A stretch of 64,000 nt of DNA, from positions 5,456,001-5,520,000 of the forward strand of contig NZ_CP102509.1 in assembly GCF_024611995.1 (NCBI RefSeq), read 5' to 3'. The notes under the pieces were generated by a model, which was given only the letters and a program-made list of their open reading frames with translations, made no database searches and was not told the origin of the DNA. The position numbers and the translations under genes were made by a program. How positions within the stretch are numbered: position 1 is the first letter of the stretch; the number at the start of each line of letters is the position of its first letter. The DNA is from Streptomyces sp. NBC_00162. GTDB taxonomy: Bacteria > Actinomycetota > Actinomycetes > Streptomycetales > Streptomycetaceae. Below, piece by piece: positions 1 through 8,799 of the stretch.

Positions 1-3
1 GGG

Positions 4-40
4 GGTGGCGGCGAGACGGGTTGCCCGCCTCGCCGCCACC
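4..40 (-). terminator. Strong hairpin, probable terminator of the GHKL-DUF4420-Z1 operon
   Basis: Twelve-base arms (4-15 GGTGGCGGCGAG and 29-40 CTCGCCGCCACC) pair perfectly, and a second short stem (17-20 with 24-27) sits inside the loop. It starts 14 nt after the Z1 stop codon. There is no U-tract, which is common for Streptomyces terminators. It suggests the operon ends here, though the window edge hides what follows. Confidence 0.75.
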
Positions 41-54
41 GCCTTACCAGGAGA

Positions 55-3033
55 TCAACCCTTGTCGATCTCAGTGACGTCGATGATCGCACTGGGCTTG
101 GAAGAGATCGTCGTGAATTGGACGACCTGTCCGTTGGCGCTGTGGGCCGATGCCGGTGCCACGAAGGTGAACGCCATGACGATTTTGTCCGAATCGATGC
201 GTCGATCCGCGCCGATGGAGCCCTGATGAGCCGTCTCGATGACCGGGTACACGACGATCGCGCCGCGGCGTTCGGAGACGAGAGCCTCCGTGGCCCCGTC
301 CCCCGAGTTCTCCAGGGCTCCCGCGATCCGGTGTGCCACCCCGCGGTGCTTCTTGTCGCTGATCGCTCCGAACAGGGGTCCCCGGTCCGCGCGGCGGTCA
401 CGGGAGAACCACGAGTACGACCGACCTGCCGAGCCGAGGGTGACGGTCTTGGCTTCCGTGCCCGAGGCGTGCTGCGGAGCCAGTACGACCCAGTCGTCCA
501 CCTTGCCGGATTCGGTGATCTCCGAGATGTACCGAAGGTGTGGAGGGAACTGCTCGGGAACCTCCCAGCGCAGACTGCGGAGCGTGTCCAGGATCGCGGC
601 GGCGGAGAAGATTCCACTCAGGGCGCGGAAGCGGTGTACGAGGCCCTTCTCCGGGAAGTGGTATGCGTAGGTATTCGCCTGTGATCCGAGGGATTCGAGG
701 TAGGGAAGCCACAGCTCGGTATTACGCCGGAGGCTTTCGCCCTTCTGTGGATAGGCGGTGGGCTCCTCCCAGCGTCCGGCGGACCGCACAAGCTCCAGTC
801 TGGCGTTGTACATCTTGTTCGGGCTGGTCGGCTTCAACCACGGTAGGTGTTGGGAAACCAGGGGAGGGATCTGGGCGGGTGTGATCTGCGGCCGGCCATC
901 CACCATCACGGAATATCGGTGCAGCTCCGAACGGAACGCCTCCTCGTCGAGGCAGATCGCCTGGAAGGCGTCGTACAGGTCCACCTCGGTCCGCCCCATC
1001 GTCTCCTTGCGTCCGAGGTAGAGACGCACCAGATCCCGATATCCCCTGCGGAATCCGAACCAGCGTCCCATCTGCATCAGCGTGGAGGCGTTTCCGGCCC
1101 GGCGGCGGAAGAACGACACGGTCAGCCCCTCGACCGTGAATCCGCGTGCCAGCTTCTGGCCCCCGATGAGGATCTTCCAGATCGGACGCTTGTCGAAGTC
1201 GGCCTCGCCCGTCTCCAGGTCCTTGTCGCCATTCACGACGATGATGGGTTGGCCGTCACCGCCGATCCGTACGCTCGCCGGCCCGACGTAGCGCATCAAC
1301 TCGCCGTAGGAAGCGGGTACCGCCTGCCCGTCGGCACGGACCTCCGACACCGGGGCGACATCCGTCTCGAAGAGTTTCCGCAACCGCTCGTGACCGCGGG
1401 GGCCGGTGTAGCCCGCGTTGTGCCACAGATTCAGGACCCGATCGTGTAGATCACGGTGGACTCCGGTGCGCACCGACTCGTGGATGAGCATCGTGTGGTG
1501 CTCGAAGTAGCCGTCACCGAGCCCGCCGGCCTCCTCCCGGTACAGCTTCATGGCGGCCGTCAGCACGAACATGTCCATGGCCTGCTGCAGGCAGGTGTCG
1601 TCCTCCGCGTCGTCGACGATGTCTCGGACGTGCGCCTTCTCGTTGGAGTTGGCGACGGTGCGCTCGTGCTCTTCCACCTCGCTGTCGAGATCGTGGAAGT
1701 CGCGAGCCCCCATGTATCCATCGGGCCGGGGCAGGGAGATGAGGAAGTCCTTGGGGAAGATGTCCTCGGTGTCGCTCGGGTCCACGAAGACGTTCGCGAA
1801 GGGCGTCGCCGTGTAGCCCACGTACTGCGCACGGGGCAGCATGTTCAGCAGCTTCGAGATCTGCTCGTTGATCGCGCTGCGCTGGACGTCCGGCTTCGCG
1901 GTGTTGACCGAGGCCTCGTCCGACTCGTCGTCGATGATCAGGACGGGGATCTCGGCCAGCGGGGTTTTGATCTTTCCCAGGTCCTTGACGAGCTTGGCCA
2001 GCACCGTCTTGTTCTTCTTGACCACCATCAGACGTGCCGAAGAGCGGTGCAGGTTCTCCCGGTCGTACAGCGGAAGGGCCGGTTCCCGCTTTTCGAACTC
2101 CAAGGCGGTGATGCCCTGCAGCAGACTCTTGTAGTCGTCGTCCCGCGTGGTCATCCGCACGATGTCGAACGCCCCGAGTGCGGACGGAAGGCTGCCGAAG
2201 GTCACGAACTTTCCGGCCGCCCAGGCCGGGTCGTCGGCGTAGTCCGATTCCAGCTCGTCGGCGCCTCGGAGGATGTTCTCCTTGCCGACGAGCTCCATGT
2301 CGAGGCGCCGCTGGGTCTGGGCTCGCAACATGTTGAGCGTTCCCCCGAGAACGATCACCAGTCGATAGCCCGCGTCCACGGCCTTGGCCATGACGCCGGT
2401 GAAGTTCGCGGTCTTCCCCGACTGCACGTAGCCGACGACCAGACCCTTGGACTGGTACACCGCCGAGTCGGTCGGGTCGGCCAGCCGCTCGATCACTTGG
2501 TCGGTCGCCACGTCCAACGCCGCCACGGCATCGGCCGGCCACCCCTTGGCGGCGAGCAGTCCACGATAGGCGGGCCAGTAGTGAGGCCGGCTGAGTTGAG
2601 ACTGGGGCGTGTACCAGGGCTTGTGCTCCGGGCTGATCACCACGGAGACCGCCGCTTTCGATACGGGAATCAGCCCGTCGAGCAGCGCGCGCGTGGTCTC
2701 CTCGAGTTTCAGCAGGCGATGGATCTCGGCCCTGCGCTCGTCCGTACGCGGCGGGGTTTCGGTCCAGGCCGGCCGGTCGGCGTAGTCCCATCGTGTGAGC
2801 TGTTTGCGCCAGAGCTCGACCAACTGATGCGTCGAGCGGGATCCCTTCAGCGCTGCTTGGAAGTCCGCCTCGTCGGCGTACGCCGCGGCTTCCGGAGCCA
2901 TGTCCTCGGCCTGGTACGCCAGGGCGCGGGCCAGGTTCTTCGGCTTGCTGCCGTCGAGATCGGACAGCACGGCACTGTGCAGCTCGAGCCGGAAGGTTTC
3001 GGTGCTTGTCAATTGGGGGTCCTCGTCGGTCAC
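55..3033 (-). CDS. Z1 domain-containing helicase-like ATPase (defence operon, third gene)
   Basis: Superfamily-II-like ATPase of the Z1 family, 992 aa from the chosen GTG. Visible motifs are Walker A GYVQSGKTAN (about 201-210), a Walker B/DEAD-like box IDDESDEAS (about 367-375), motif III-like GYTATPFAN (406-413) and a C-terminal arginine-finger region LMQMGRWFGFRRGY. The GTG at 3033 overlaps the DUF4420 stop by four bases (GTGA), so translation is probably coupled; longer upstream starts would run into DUF4420. Z1 proteins are known from MutL/MORC-type restriction-modification-like loci, where they are thought to act as the DNA motor. No nuclease motif is seen in this chain. Role in phage or plasmid defence is inferred from family and neighbours. 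Confidence 0.88.
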   Translation of the reverse strand: MTDEDPQLTSTETFRLELHSAVLSDLDGSKPKNLARALAYQAEDMAPEAAAYADEADFQAALKGSRSTHQLVELWRKQLTRWDYADRPAWTETPPRTDERRAEIHRLLKLEETTRALLDGLIPVSKAAVSVVISPEHKPWYTPQSQLSRPHYWPAYRGLLAAKGWPADAVAALDVATDQVIERLADPTDSAVYQSKGLVVGYVQSGKTANFTGVMAKAVDAGYRLVIVLGGTLNMLRAQTQRRLDMELVGKENILRGADELESDYADDPAWAAGKFVTFGSLPSALGAFDIVRMTTRDDDYKSLLQGITALEFEKREPALPLYDRENLHRSSARLMVVKKNKTVLAKLVKDLGKIKTPLAEIPVLIIDDESDEASVNTAKPDVQRSAINEQISKLLNMLPRAQYVGYTATPFANVFVDPSDTEDIFPKDFLISLPRPDGYMGARDFHDLDSEVEEHERTVANSNEKAHVRDIVDDAEDDTCLQQAMDMFVLTAAMKLYREEAGGLGDGYFEHHTMLIHESVRTGVHRDLHDRVLNLWHNAGYTGPRGHERLRKLFETDVAPVSEVRADGQAVPASYGELMRYVGPASVRIGGDGQPIIVVNGDKDLETGEADFDKRPIWKILIGGQKLARGFTVEGLTVSFFRRRAGNASTLMQMGRWFGFRRGYRDLVRLYLGRKETMGRTEVDLYDAFQAICLDEEAFRSELHRYSVMVDGRPQITPAQIPPLVSQHLPWLKPTSPNKMYNARLELVRSAGRWEEPTAYPQKGESLRRNTELWLPYLESLGSQANTYAYHFPEKGLVHRFRALSGIFSAAAILDTLRSLRWEVPEQFPPHLRYISEITESGKVDDWVVLAPQHASGTEAKTVTLGSAGRSYSWFSRDRRADRGPLFGAISDKKHRGVAHRIAGALENSGDGATEALVSERRGAIVVYPVIETAHQGSIGADRRIDSDKIVMAFTFVAPASAHSANGQVVQFTTISSKPSAIIDVTEIDKG

Positions 3034-4010
3034 GGAAGACGGAAGTCGGTGAGGTCGACCGGCGAGCCGGGTACCGAGCTCAAATGGGTCACGTCCATGC
3101 GGTAGTCGATCGACGAGACGTGCTCTCGGACGGAGAGGGGAATCATCGACTCGGTCAACCTCGGCAGTTGCCCGGCCGGGACGAGCAAGGGCGCCGTGCG
3201 CAGGGTCCAACGTTCATCGTCCGGGTCGCTCTCGCTCCAGCCGCCGGCCGCGAGGGCGCTCTCCAGGCGCACGGACGCGATGCGGTGCGCCGCGCGGGCG
3301 TCACGGATCACCGAGGCCACCGACTCACCCAGGGAGCGGCCGGCGAGGCCACCGCGCGTCAGCTGGAGAGAGGCGAACCACAAGGGTCGCCCGGAGCTCT
3401 CCGTGAGCTGGTGTATCCCGTGAACGGTGTGCCGACGCCTTTCGGAGGCGGTGGTCTTCACCTCGAGATCGGACTCGGGCAGCCCGAAGTCGTGCTGCTC
3501 CGCCTTGGGGCCGGTCCACGCCTCGACCGCCTGCGCCCACCCGTGGGAGCGGGCCACGGCGAGCAATACCGCGAGTTCGCCGTGCAGCCCTATGCGACGC
3601 TCCGCCCCGAGGCCGCGCGGCTGGTCGAGCAGCCGGCCCCAGGCTTGGACCGTTTCCTCGAAGGCCTGCCCGAGGTCGCGCTCGCCGGTGACGATGCGGT
3701 CCGCGACGGCGATGAGCAGATCGTGGAAGTCGCGCATCAACGCCACCTGGGTGGTGTGGATGCGCGCCATCCGAGTTCCGCCGCGCCGCACCTGGTCGAT
3801 GGTCACCGCCGGCAGCGGTGAGCGCGGTGGCTGCTGGTGCCGGTCGAGTTCCACCTGCAGCGAGATCTCCTGCCCGCCGTCCCCGATCTCGTACCAGACC
3901 GCGCGCTCCGCGGTCGGTGCGGAGAGCCGATAGCTGGCTGCCTGCCGTTCCCCGAGATAGTGCTCGACGGTCGACCAGGGGAGTTCCGGGTATCCGCCGG
4001 AGTCAGTCAT
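3030..4010 (-). CDS. PD-(D/E)XK motif protein, DUF4420 family (defence operon, second gene)
   Basis: 326 aa, full length for the family. The nuclease core is visible as HGELAVLL with Glu145, then HDFGLPESDLEVKTT with Asp174 and the E-V-K triad Glu183-Lys185, the metal-binding and catalytic residues of PD-(D/E)XK enzymes. It is probably the DNA-cleaving subunit of the module. It overlaps the ATPase gene upstream by 8 bp (ATGACTGA) and the Z1 gene downstream by 4 bp, so all three should be one transcript. A DNA target and any modification dependence cannot be read from sequence. Family assignment is from recognised motifs and the typical gene neighbourhood. Confidence 0.85.
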   Translation of the reverse strand: MTDSGGYPELPWSTVEHYLGERQAASYRLSAPTAERAVWYEIGDGGQEISLQVELDRHQQPPRSPLPAVTIDQVRRGGTRMARIHTTQVALMRDFHDLLIAVADRIVTGERDLGQAFEETVQAWGRLLDQPRGLGAERRIGLHGELAVLLAVARSHGWAQAVEAWTGPKAEQHDFGLPESDLEVKTTASERRRHTVHGIHQLTESSGRPLWFASLQLTRGGLAGRSLGESVASVIRDARAAHRIASVRLESALAAGGWSESDPDDERWTLRTAPLLVPAGQLPRLTESMIPLSVREHVSSIDYRMDVTHLSSVPGSPVDLTDFRLP

Positions 4011-5535
4011 CGTCGCCCATGCGTTCCAGTTCGGTGCGTGCGGCGGCCACCAGGATGGACTGCCACAACTGAAGGTTGTCCTTTTCCCGACTCCCGCTGT
4101 ATTCCTTCTCGAATACCTGGTGGAGCAGGAGGTACATGAGTGACTTCAAGGTTGGTGCGTCGTTGAGGCCGCCGCGCCTTCCACCGAGAATCGCCGACCG
4201 GTAGTGGTGATTCAGGACGATGGTCCGGTTCTCCCTGTCGATGTCGAAGAACAGGCTGTTGTCCAATGTCTGCCAGCGGATGGCGATGGGTTCTTCACCC
4301 GGCAGCAGCGGCAGCTCGTCTTCGATCGCCTCCCGCACGGCGGGGTCGAAACCCTTGCCCGGCCCGATGACGGACTTTCGAGCGGTTCCCGCCCGCTTGC
4401 GCGCCTCGCGATAGACCGACTCGGCGTCCGCGACATAGTCGACGAAGCGCCGACCCTCGGCGTCCCGCGCCTCTTCCAAGGCGGAGACGAACTCGGGGGA
4501 GACCTCTACGCCTTCCTTCTTCACGGTCAGACGGAACACGTCGCTTCCATGCGACGGAAGGTCGATGGCCACACGGGAAAGCGAGAGGTGTTGATCCGGC
4601 TGGCGGAAATTGTTCCACCCACCTGCCTGCACGAGCCGATTGTGTCGATAGAAATAGAAACCCTGGCGTTCCAGGACGGAGCCGACCGCCTTGTATCCGT
4701 CCAGGGTCGATTTCGCCGGCCAGACGTGGGCGTCGAGGGATACGGGGAGGATGGAAGCGAGGTCCACGGTGAAGCGCCGAGGGTACTCTGCGTGACCCGG
4801 GACCGGATATCCGAACGGGTCGAGGGGCTCGACTCCGAAGTTCATGTACTCGGTACCGGTGTTCACATCCTCGACCGCGATCGTGATGTTGAAGTCGTCC
4901 CTGGCGAGGAACCTGTGCAGGTACAGACCGAGCTGGAGGCCGAGTCGGTTGATGGTCCGGTGCAGGTAGCGGTCGGTTTGGCCGCCTCCGCCGTTTCGGG
5001 GGAAGTTCTTCACCCCGTCCCAGCGGATGACGGTGCCCTGCCAGGTGATCGGCCGCTGGGCGTACCGGTCGATCAGTGTCTGCGCGTAGTCGGCGGCCAC
5101 GATGTCGCACTCGTACCCGTTCACCGCCCGCTCCATGAGCCAACGGCGGCCCACGGCCCTGGTCCTGCGCGTCTTGCTCACGACCGTCACCGCGGACGCG
5201 TGGCTCAGCGATGCGGACTTCAAACCGGTGCCGAACATCCCCAGGGCTTCGGAGGCGTAGTCGCGCCGGCCTCCGACGGTCATGGCGACATCGAGGTCCT
5301 CCTCGGTCATCCCCTTCCCGTCGTCGATGACGAGGAGGCTTACGAGCCGGTCCTCGTCGCGCAGGAAGTGGATCACCACGTCCCGGGCCCCGGCGTCGAT
5401 GGAATTGTCGACAAGATCGGCGATGGCCACCTCGAAGCCGTATCCCTGGCTGCTGAGCGCCTCCATGTACCGGGCGTCAGGAGGGAGGTGCTTGCTGCCA
5501 GTGGTGGGAACTTCGAACTGCCAGTCGTCGGTCAT
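4003..5535 (-). CDS. GHKL/MORC-type ATP-binding protein (defence operon, first gene)
   Basis: 510 aa. The N-terminal GHKL (MutL, Hsp90, histidine kinase-like) ATPase shows the N box ADLVDNSIDAGA (39-50), the G1 box IDDGKGM (70-76) and the G2 box FGTGLKSAS (101-109). The residue aligned with the MutL general base (Glu in KELVEN) is Asp40 here, a conservative change to check. MORC/MutL-like ATPases form ATP-gated clamps, and in such bacterial loci are thought to sense or load on DNA for a partner helicase and nuclease. ATG at 5535 is preceded by a GAGGCAGG-like ribosome site. Codon use in 4.0-5.5 kb is visibly less GC-rich than the housekeeping genes, consistent with transfer. Confidence 0.87.
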   Translation of the reverse strand: MTDDWQFEVPTTGSKHLPPDARYMEALSSQGYGFEVAIADLVDNSIDAGARDVVIHFLRDEDRLVSLLVIDDGKGMTEEDLDVAMTVGGRRDYASEALGMFGTGLKSASLSHASAVTVVSKTRRTRAVGRRWLMERAVNGYECDIVAADYAQTLIDRYAQRPITWQGTVIRWDGVKNFPRNGGGGQTDRYLHRTINRLGLQLGLYLHRFLARDDFNITIAVEDVNTGTEYMNFGVEPLDPFGYPVPGHAEYPRRFTVDLASILPVSLDAHVWPAKSTLDGYKAVGSVLERQGFYFYRHNRLVQAGGWNNFRQPDQHLSLSRVAIDLPSHGSDVFRLTVKKEGVEVSPEFVSALEEARDAEGRRFVDYVADAESVYREARKRAGTARKSVIGPGKGFDPAVREAIEDELPLLPGEEPIAIRWQTLDNSLFFDIDRENRTIVLNHHYRSAILGGRRGGLNDAPTLKSLMYLLLHQVFEKEYSGSREKDNLQLWQSILVAAARTELERMGDDD

Positions 5536-5634
5536 TACCTGCCTCGGGGATCGTCGAATCGAGGACGAGCCTAATCCGCGCGTGTCACCTGCGGCAGGTC
5601 TGGGTGAATACGGCCGGGATCGTCGACAGTGGGA
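5536..5634 (-). promoter_or_regulatory. Leader of the defence operon with palindrome and direct repeat
   Basis: The 99-bp gap before the ATPase gene holds a 13-bp palindrome ACCTGCGGCAGGT (5587-5599) flanked by two copies of GGGATCGTCGA (5547-5557 and 5616-5626). These could bind a repressor. No convincing -35/-10 pair could be assigned. Confidence 0.35.
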
Positions 5635-6639
5635 TCAGGGGCCGGTGACCCCGTGGCACTCCGCGTACGGCTTGCCTGAGGTGCACCAGCAGGGGTTGGT
5701 GGGGGTGGGGGGCCAGGGGGTGGCCTTGCCTCGGGCGGCCAAGGTGGTGGCGTATTCCGCCAGGAGGGACGGGGAGGCCGGGGAGGTTTTCTCCGAGGCT
5801 GCGAAGGCCTCGTACGACGGGACGCTTCCCGTGACGATGCCGAGGTTCGTCGTGCCCGAGGCGGCGAGGGCGCGGAGGGAGGATTCCACCTGCGTCAGGT
5901 GGACCTCGTGCGAGGGGTACTCCGCCGCGAGGGTGGGGTACGAGGTCAGGAGTTCCGCCAGCTCGCGGGCCGGCCAGTGGAGGATCGCCACCGGGAAGGG
6001 GCGGGAGAGGGCCGCGCGGCGGTCGCCCAGTTCGGCGCGGAGGCGGGCGATCTCGGCGCGGAGTTCGGCCGGGTCGTCGGAGCCCAGGGCCCAGATGCGC
6101 TTCGGGTCGTGGAGTTCGTCGAGGGGGATCGGGCCGATGTGGCGGGTGTCGGCGACCATGTCCCAGTCGTCGTGCGGACGCCCGAGCAGGCGGCGGACCC
6201 GGTGGCGGCCCGTCAGGAGGGCGGTCGTGGCCGGGGTCAGCGGGTCGTTCTCCGAGATGAGGAGGGTCGCCGCCTCGGTGAAGCAGTCGTGCGAGGCCTC
6301 CAACTCGTCGTGGGTCTCGAGGGCCTCCGCGATGACCTCCCACGGCGCCGGGTCCTTCGGGGAGGCGGCGCGGATGCCCGAGATCAGGGCGCGGGCCTCC
6401 GGTTCGTGGCCGTACTCCCAGAGGTTCGCCGCCTGCAGGGCCTTGATCAGGTGCGGGTTGGCCGGCGAGGCGGAGAGCAATTGGTCGTACAGCGCGCTGG
6501 CGCGGTCCCGTGCGTCTGCCAACTCGAGGTGGGCAGCGGCCTGGAGGAGCAACGGCTCCTGGTCCTCGGGATAGCGGGTCGCCGTGCGGATGAGGCGCTC
6601 GGCTTCGGCGATGTGCTCGGCAGGCGTGTCAGGGCGCAT
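5635..6639 (-). CDS. SEC-C metal-binding, TPR-like protein
   Basis: 334 aa. The body is rich in short helical repeats resembling tetratricopeptides (ERLIRTATRYPEDQEPLLLQ and following), and the C-terminus carries the SEC-C motif CWCTSGKPYAECHG, the zinc-binding signature first seen at the SecA C-terminus. Such proteins are usually soluble adaptors; no enzymatic site is seen. It ends 99 bp before the defence operon on the same strand and starts 47 bp from the divergent class E sortase. The start ATG at 6639 is the first of the open frame. Substrate or partner is unknown. Confidence 0.75.
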   Translation of the reverse strand: MRPDTPAEHIAEAERLIRTATRYPEDQEPLLLQAAAHLELADARDRASALYDQLLSASPANPHLIKALQAANLWEYGHEPEARALISGIRAASPKDPAPWEVIAEALETHDELEASHDCFTEAATLLISENDPLTPATTALLTGRHRVRRLLGRPHDDWDMVADTRHIGPIPLDELHDPKRIWALGSDDPAELRAEIARLRAELGDRRAALSRPFPVAILHWPARELAELLTSYPTLAAEYPSHEVHLTQVESSLRALAASGTTNLGIVTGSVPSYEAFAASEKTSPASPSLLAEYATTLAARGKATPWPPTPTNPCWCTSGKPYAECHGVTGP

Positions 6640-6686
6640 GGATCACACCGTACTGCTGCTGGTCAGTTGACGGGGGAGGACTTAGG

Positions 6687-7484
6687 GTGCCGCCCGTGCG
6701 GGATCACATACCTGTGGTGGTTCAGGGGAGCGGCCGGCGGGTGCGCCGGGTCGGTCTCGCGGGGGTGCTGTGGGCGGCCGCCGAGCTGACCGTCACTGTG
6801 GGGGTGGTGGTCCTGTTGCTGGTGGTGCATCAGGTGTGGTGGACCAACCGGCAGGCCGTCGCCGCCGCGCAGGAGCAGGTCAGGGAGTTGGAGAGTGACT
6901 GGGCCCGTGCGCCGGATGGTCCGGAGGAGCCCACCGATCCGGTTGCTTCCGCTCCTTCCGGCGACGAGGAATCCGTTTCGTCGCCGTCGCCGAAGGTCTC
7001 TGCGACCGTGCCGGCCCGTGCCCCTGCGGCCAAGCCGCCGGCCCGGGACCAGGCGTACGCCGTCCTGCGGATCCCCCGGCTCGGTCTCACCGTCCCCGTC
7101 GCTCAGGGGATCGACAAGCGGGCCGTGCTCGACAAGGGCTACGCCGGGCAGTACCCCGGGACCGCGCGGCCCGGGGAGCAGGGGAACTTCGCGCTGGCCG
7201 GGCACCGCAATACGCATGGGGAGCCGTTCCGGTACATCAACCGGCTGCGGGCCGGGGACGAACTGATCGTCGAGGTGCGCGGGCAGCGGTACACGTACGT
7301 CGTCGGGAAGGTGCTCGGTGAGACGACCGAGCGGGACACCGGGGTCATCGCGCCGGTGCCGCGGAGCCTGGTGAAGCCGGACTACGGGTACAGCGAGCCC
7401 GGTGCGTACATCACGCTCACCACCTGCACGCCCGAGTACACGTCCAAGTACCGGCTCGTGGTGTGGGGGACTCTGAGGTCTTGA
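6687..7484 (+). CDS. Class E sortase
   Basis: 265 aa membrane-anchored transpeptidase that attaches LAxTG-type proteins to the cell wall. One N-terminal membrane segment (about 23-50) is followed by an acidic, Pro/Ser-rich linker and the sortase barrel. Catalytic residues are His173 (LAGHRNTHGEPF), Cys247 (TLTTCTPEY) and Arg256 (SKYRLVVWG). GTG at 6687 is chosen because GGGGGAGGA lies six bases upstream. Two proteins with LAxTG sorting signals are encoded nearby, at 9738-10955 (LANTG) and 13672-14430 (LAHTG), plausible substrates. Class E specificity for LAxTG is established for Streptomyces; the pairing here is inference. Confidence 0.93.
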   Translation: MPPVRDHIPVVVQGSGRRVRRVGLAGVLWAAAELTVTVGVVVLLLVVHQVWWTNRQAVAAAQEQVRELESDWARAPDGPEEPTDPVASAPSGDEESVSSPSPKVSATVPARAPAAKPPARDQAYAVLRIPRLGLTVPVAQGIDKRAVLDKGYAGQYPGTARPGEQGNFALAGHRNTHGEPFRYINRLRAGDELIVEVRGQRYTYVVGKVLGETTERDTGVIAPVPRSLVKPDYGYSEPGAYITLTTCTPEYTSKYRLVVWGTLRS

Positions 7485-7579
7485 TCCGACCTCGTTGTCA
7501 GTGGGGCCGGTTAGTATCGATCGCAAGGAGCGGGTCTCGTACGGAGGTTCGCGCGGGGGAGTGGAAGGGGGAGGTCCGA

Positions 7580-7891
7580 ATGGCTCGGCGCTTTCTTCTT
7601 CTGTTTGCCCGGACCTCACTGGTGCTGGTGCTGCTCGGGGGAGTCCTCGGGCTGTTCGCCGGGGAGGGTGGGCTGGGAGCGGTCGTTGTCGCTCTGGCCG
7701 CCACCGTTGCCGTGGGCGCCGAGGCCCTGGCCGCCGCCGCACGTCTGGTGCGGCCCGTGCCGCCGCACCGAATACGCACCGCGATCCGTGATCGCGAGCA
7801 GCGCACGGCGTTCCTGCCGCAGCGCGATCCCGATGCCTCGGGCCGGTCGCGGCCCAGGGCGCCCGGCCGTCTGGTCCCGACGGCCGCGTAG
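7580..7891 (+). CDS. Small membrane protein, DUF6412-like
   Basis: 103 aa. Two hydrophobic segments (about 5-27 and 31-55) are followed by a basic tail with RIRTAIRDREQRTAFLPQRDPDASG. Short proteins of this form are found directly before YidC-like genes in Streptomyces, as here. ATG at 7580 follows GGGGGAGG; a longer frame upstream lacks support. A TAGTAT -10-like element lies at 7512-7517. Function unknown; an accessory role in membrane protein insertion is only suggested by position. Confidence 0.7.
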   Translation: MARRFLLLFARTSLVLVLLGGVLGLFAGEGGLGAVVVALAATVAVGAEALAAAARLVRPVPPHRIRTAIRDREQRTAFLPQRDPDASGRSRPRAPGRLVPTAA

Positions 7892-8010
7892 GGGCGCGCA
7901 GTAACCTCACGCCTTCTCTGATCACTGTTGTCGCCCCTCGCGGGTCGTCACGCCGAAATGCATCTCCCTGCATCTCTTTCGACGTCGACGAGACCCTTCG
8001 GAGGGCCCAC

Positions 8011-8676
8011 GTGTCCGTTTTCACCCACCTTGTTGCCGAGCTGGGCCGGCTTCTCGAGCCGGTACTGGCCGAGTCCGCGACCGCTGCCGCGATCGTGCTG
8101 TTCACCGTGCTCGTACGGCTTGCCCTGCATCCGCTGAGCCGTGCCGCCTTCCGTGGGGCGACCCCGGTGGCGGGGTGCCTGCCGGTGCTGCTGCAGCTGC
8201 CGGTGTTCTTCCTGATGTACCAGGCCTTCACCTCGGGTGACGAGCTGCTGGCGCACCGGCTGTTCGCCGCGCCGCTGGGCGCCCGGTGGACCGAGGCGCT
8301 GGGGGAGGGCGGCCTGCTGGGGGCGCAGGGGCTGGTGTTCCTCGGGCTGTTCGCGGCGATCGGGGTCGTGGCCGCGTGGAGCGCGGTACGGGGGCGCCGG
8401 GCCGCCGCCGCGGCCGCGCTCGCCCCGGCCCCGGCTGCCCCGACCGGGGCCCCGGCCGCTCCGGCCGGGATGAGCCCCGAGCAGCAGGAGGTCATGCGCA
8501 AGCTGGGCGGCGTACTGCCCCTGCTGTCCTTCGGGACGCTGATCACGGCTGCCGTGGTGCCGCTGGCGGCCGGGCTGTACCTGCTGACCACCACCGCATG
8601 GTCGGTGGCGGAGCGCGCCTGGCTGCAGCACCGCAAGGAGCGGGCGGCTGCCGGAGCGGCGCGTTCCAGCCTGTGA
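8011..8676 (+). CDS. YidC/Oxa1-family membrane protein insertase
   Basis: 221 aa, shorter than the housekeeping YidC, with the conserved Oxa1 core: a first membrane helix ending in VRLALHPLSRAAF, then a hydrophobic segment TPVAGCLPVLLQLPVFFLMYQAF. A middle Ala/Pro-rich loop (about 130-155) separates it from the last helices, around LGGVLPLLSFGTLITAAVVPLAAGLYLLTT. The basic RxxxHPLSR region matches the conserved insertase loop. It inserts membrane proteins from the cytoplasm. GTG at 8011 has CGGAGGG nine bases upstream. It is probably the accessory paralogue and not the essential one beside rnpA/oriC; co-transcribed with the DUF6412-like gene. Confidence 0.87.
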   Translation: MSVFTHLVAELGRLLEPVLAESATAAAIVLFTVLVRLALHPLSRAAFRGATPVAGCLPVLLQLPVFFLMYQAFTSGDELLAHRLFAAPLGARWTEALGEGGLLGAQGLVFLGLFAAIGVVAAWSAVRGRRAAAAAALAPAPAAPTGAPAAPAGMSPEQQEVMRKLGGVLPLLSFGTLITAAVVPLAAGLYLLTTTAWSVAERAWLQHRKERAAAGAARSSL

Positions 8677-8689
8677 ACAGGGTCTTGCG

Positions 8690-8726
8690 GATTGGTCGGA
8701 CTTCTTGGAGGATCAACCAATCCTCC
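8690..8726 (+). promoter_or_regulatory. Two overlapping inverted repeats before the FAH-family gene
   Basis: GATTGGT (8690-8696) pairs with ACCAATC (8716-8722), and GGAGGAT (8707-8713) pairs with ATCCTCC (8720-8726). The right arms overlap, so the two structures exclude each other. It may be an operator or a leader RNA switch; transcription start is unknown. Confidence 0.35.
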
Positions 8727-8799
8727 GATGGCCGCAACCCATCGGCCGGCGCCTGGGCACGCCCATGCGCCGACCACCCACGACCACGGGAGAATGCCC

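Noticed and set aside
1456..3105. 549-aa plus-strand ORF opposite the Z1 gene
   Set aside because: It is the antisense shadow of a gene with clear helicase motifs; high GC leaves opposite frames open, and no domain or ribosome site is seen.
55..3210. Longer 1051-aa reading of the Z1 gene starting at 3210
   Set aside because: It would run through the coding part of DUF4420. The GTG at 3033 gives a 4-bp overlap, the normal coupling layout.
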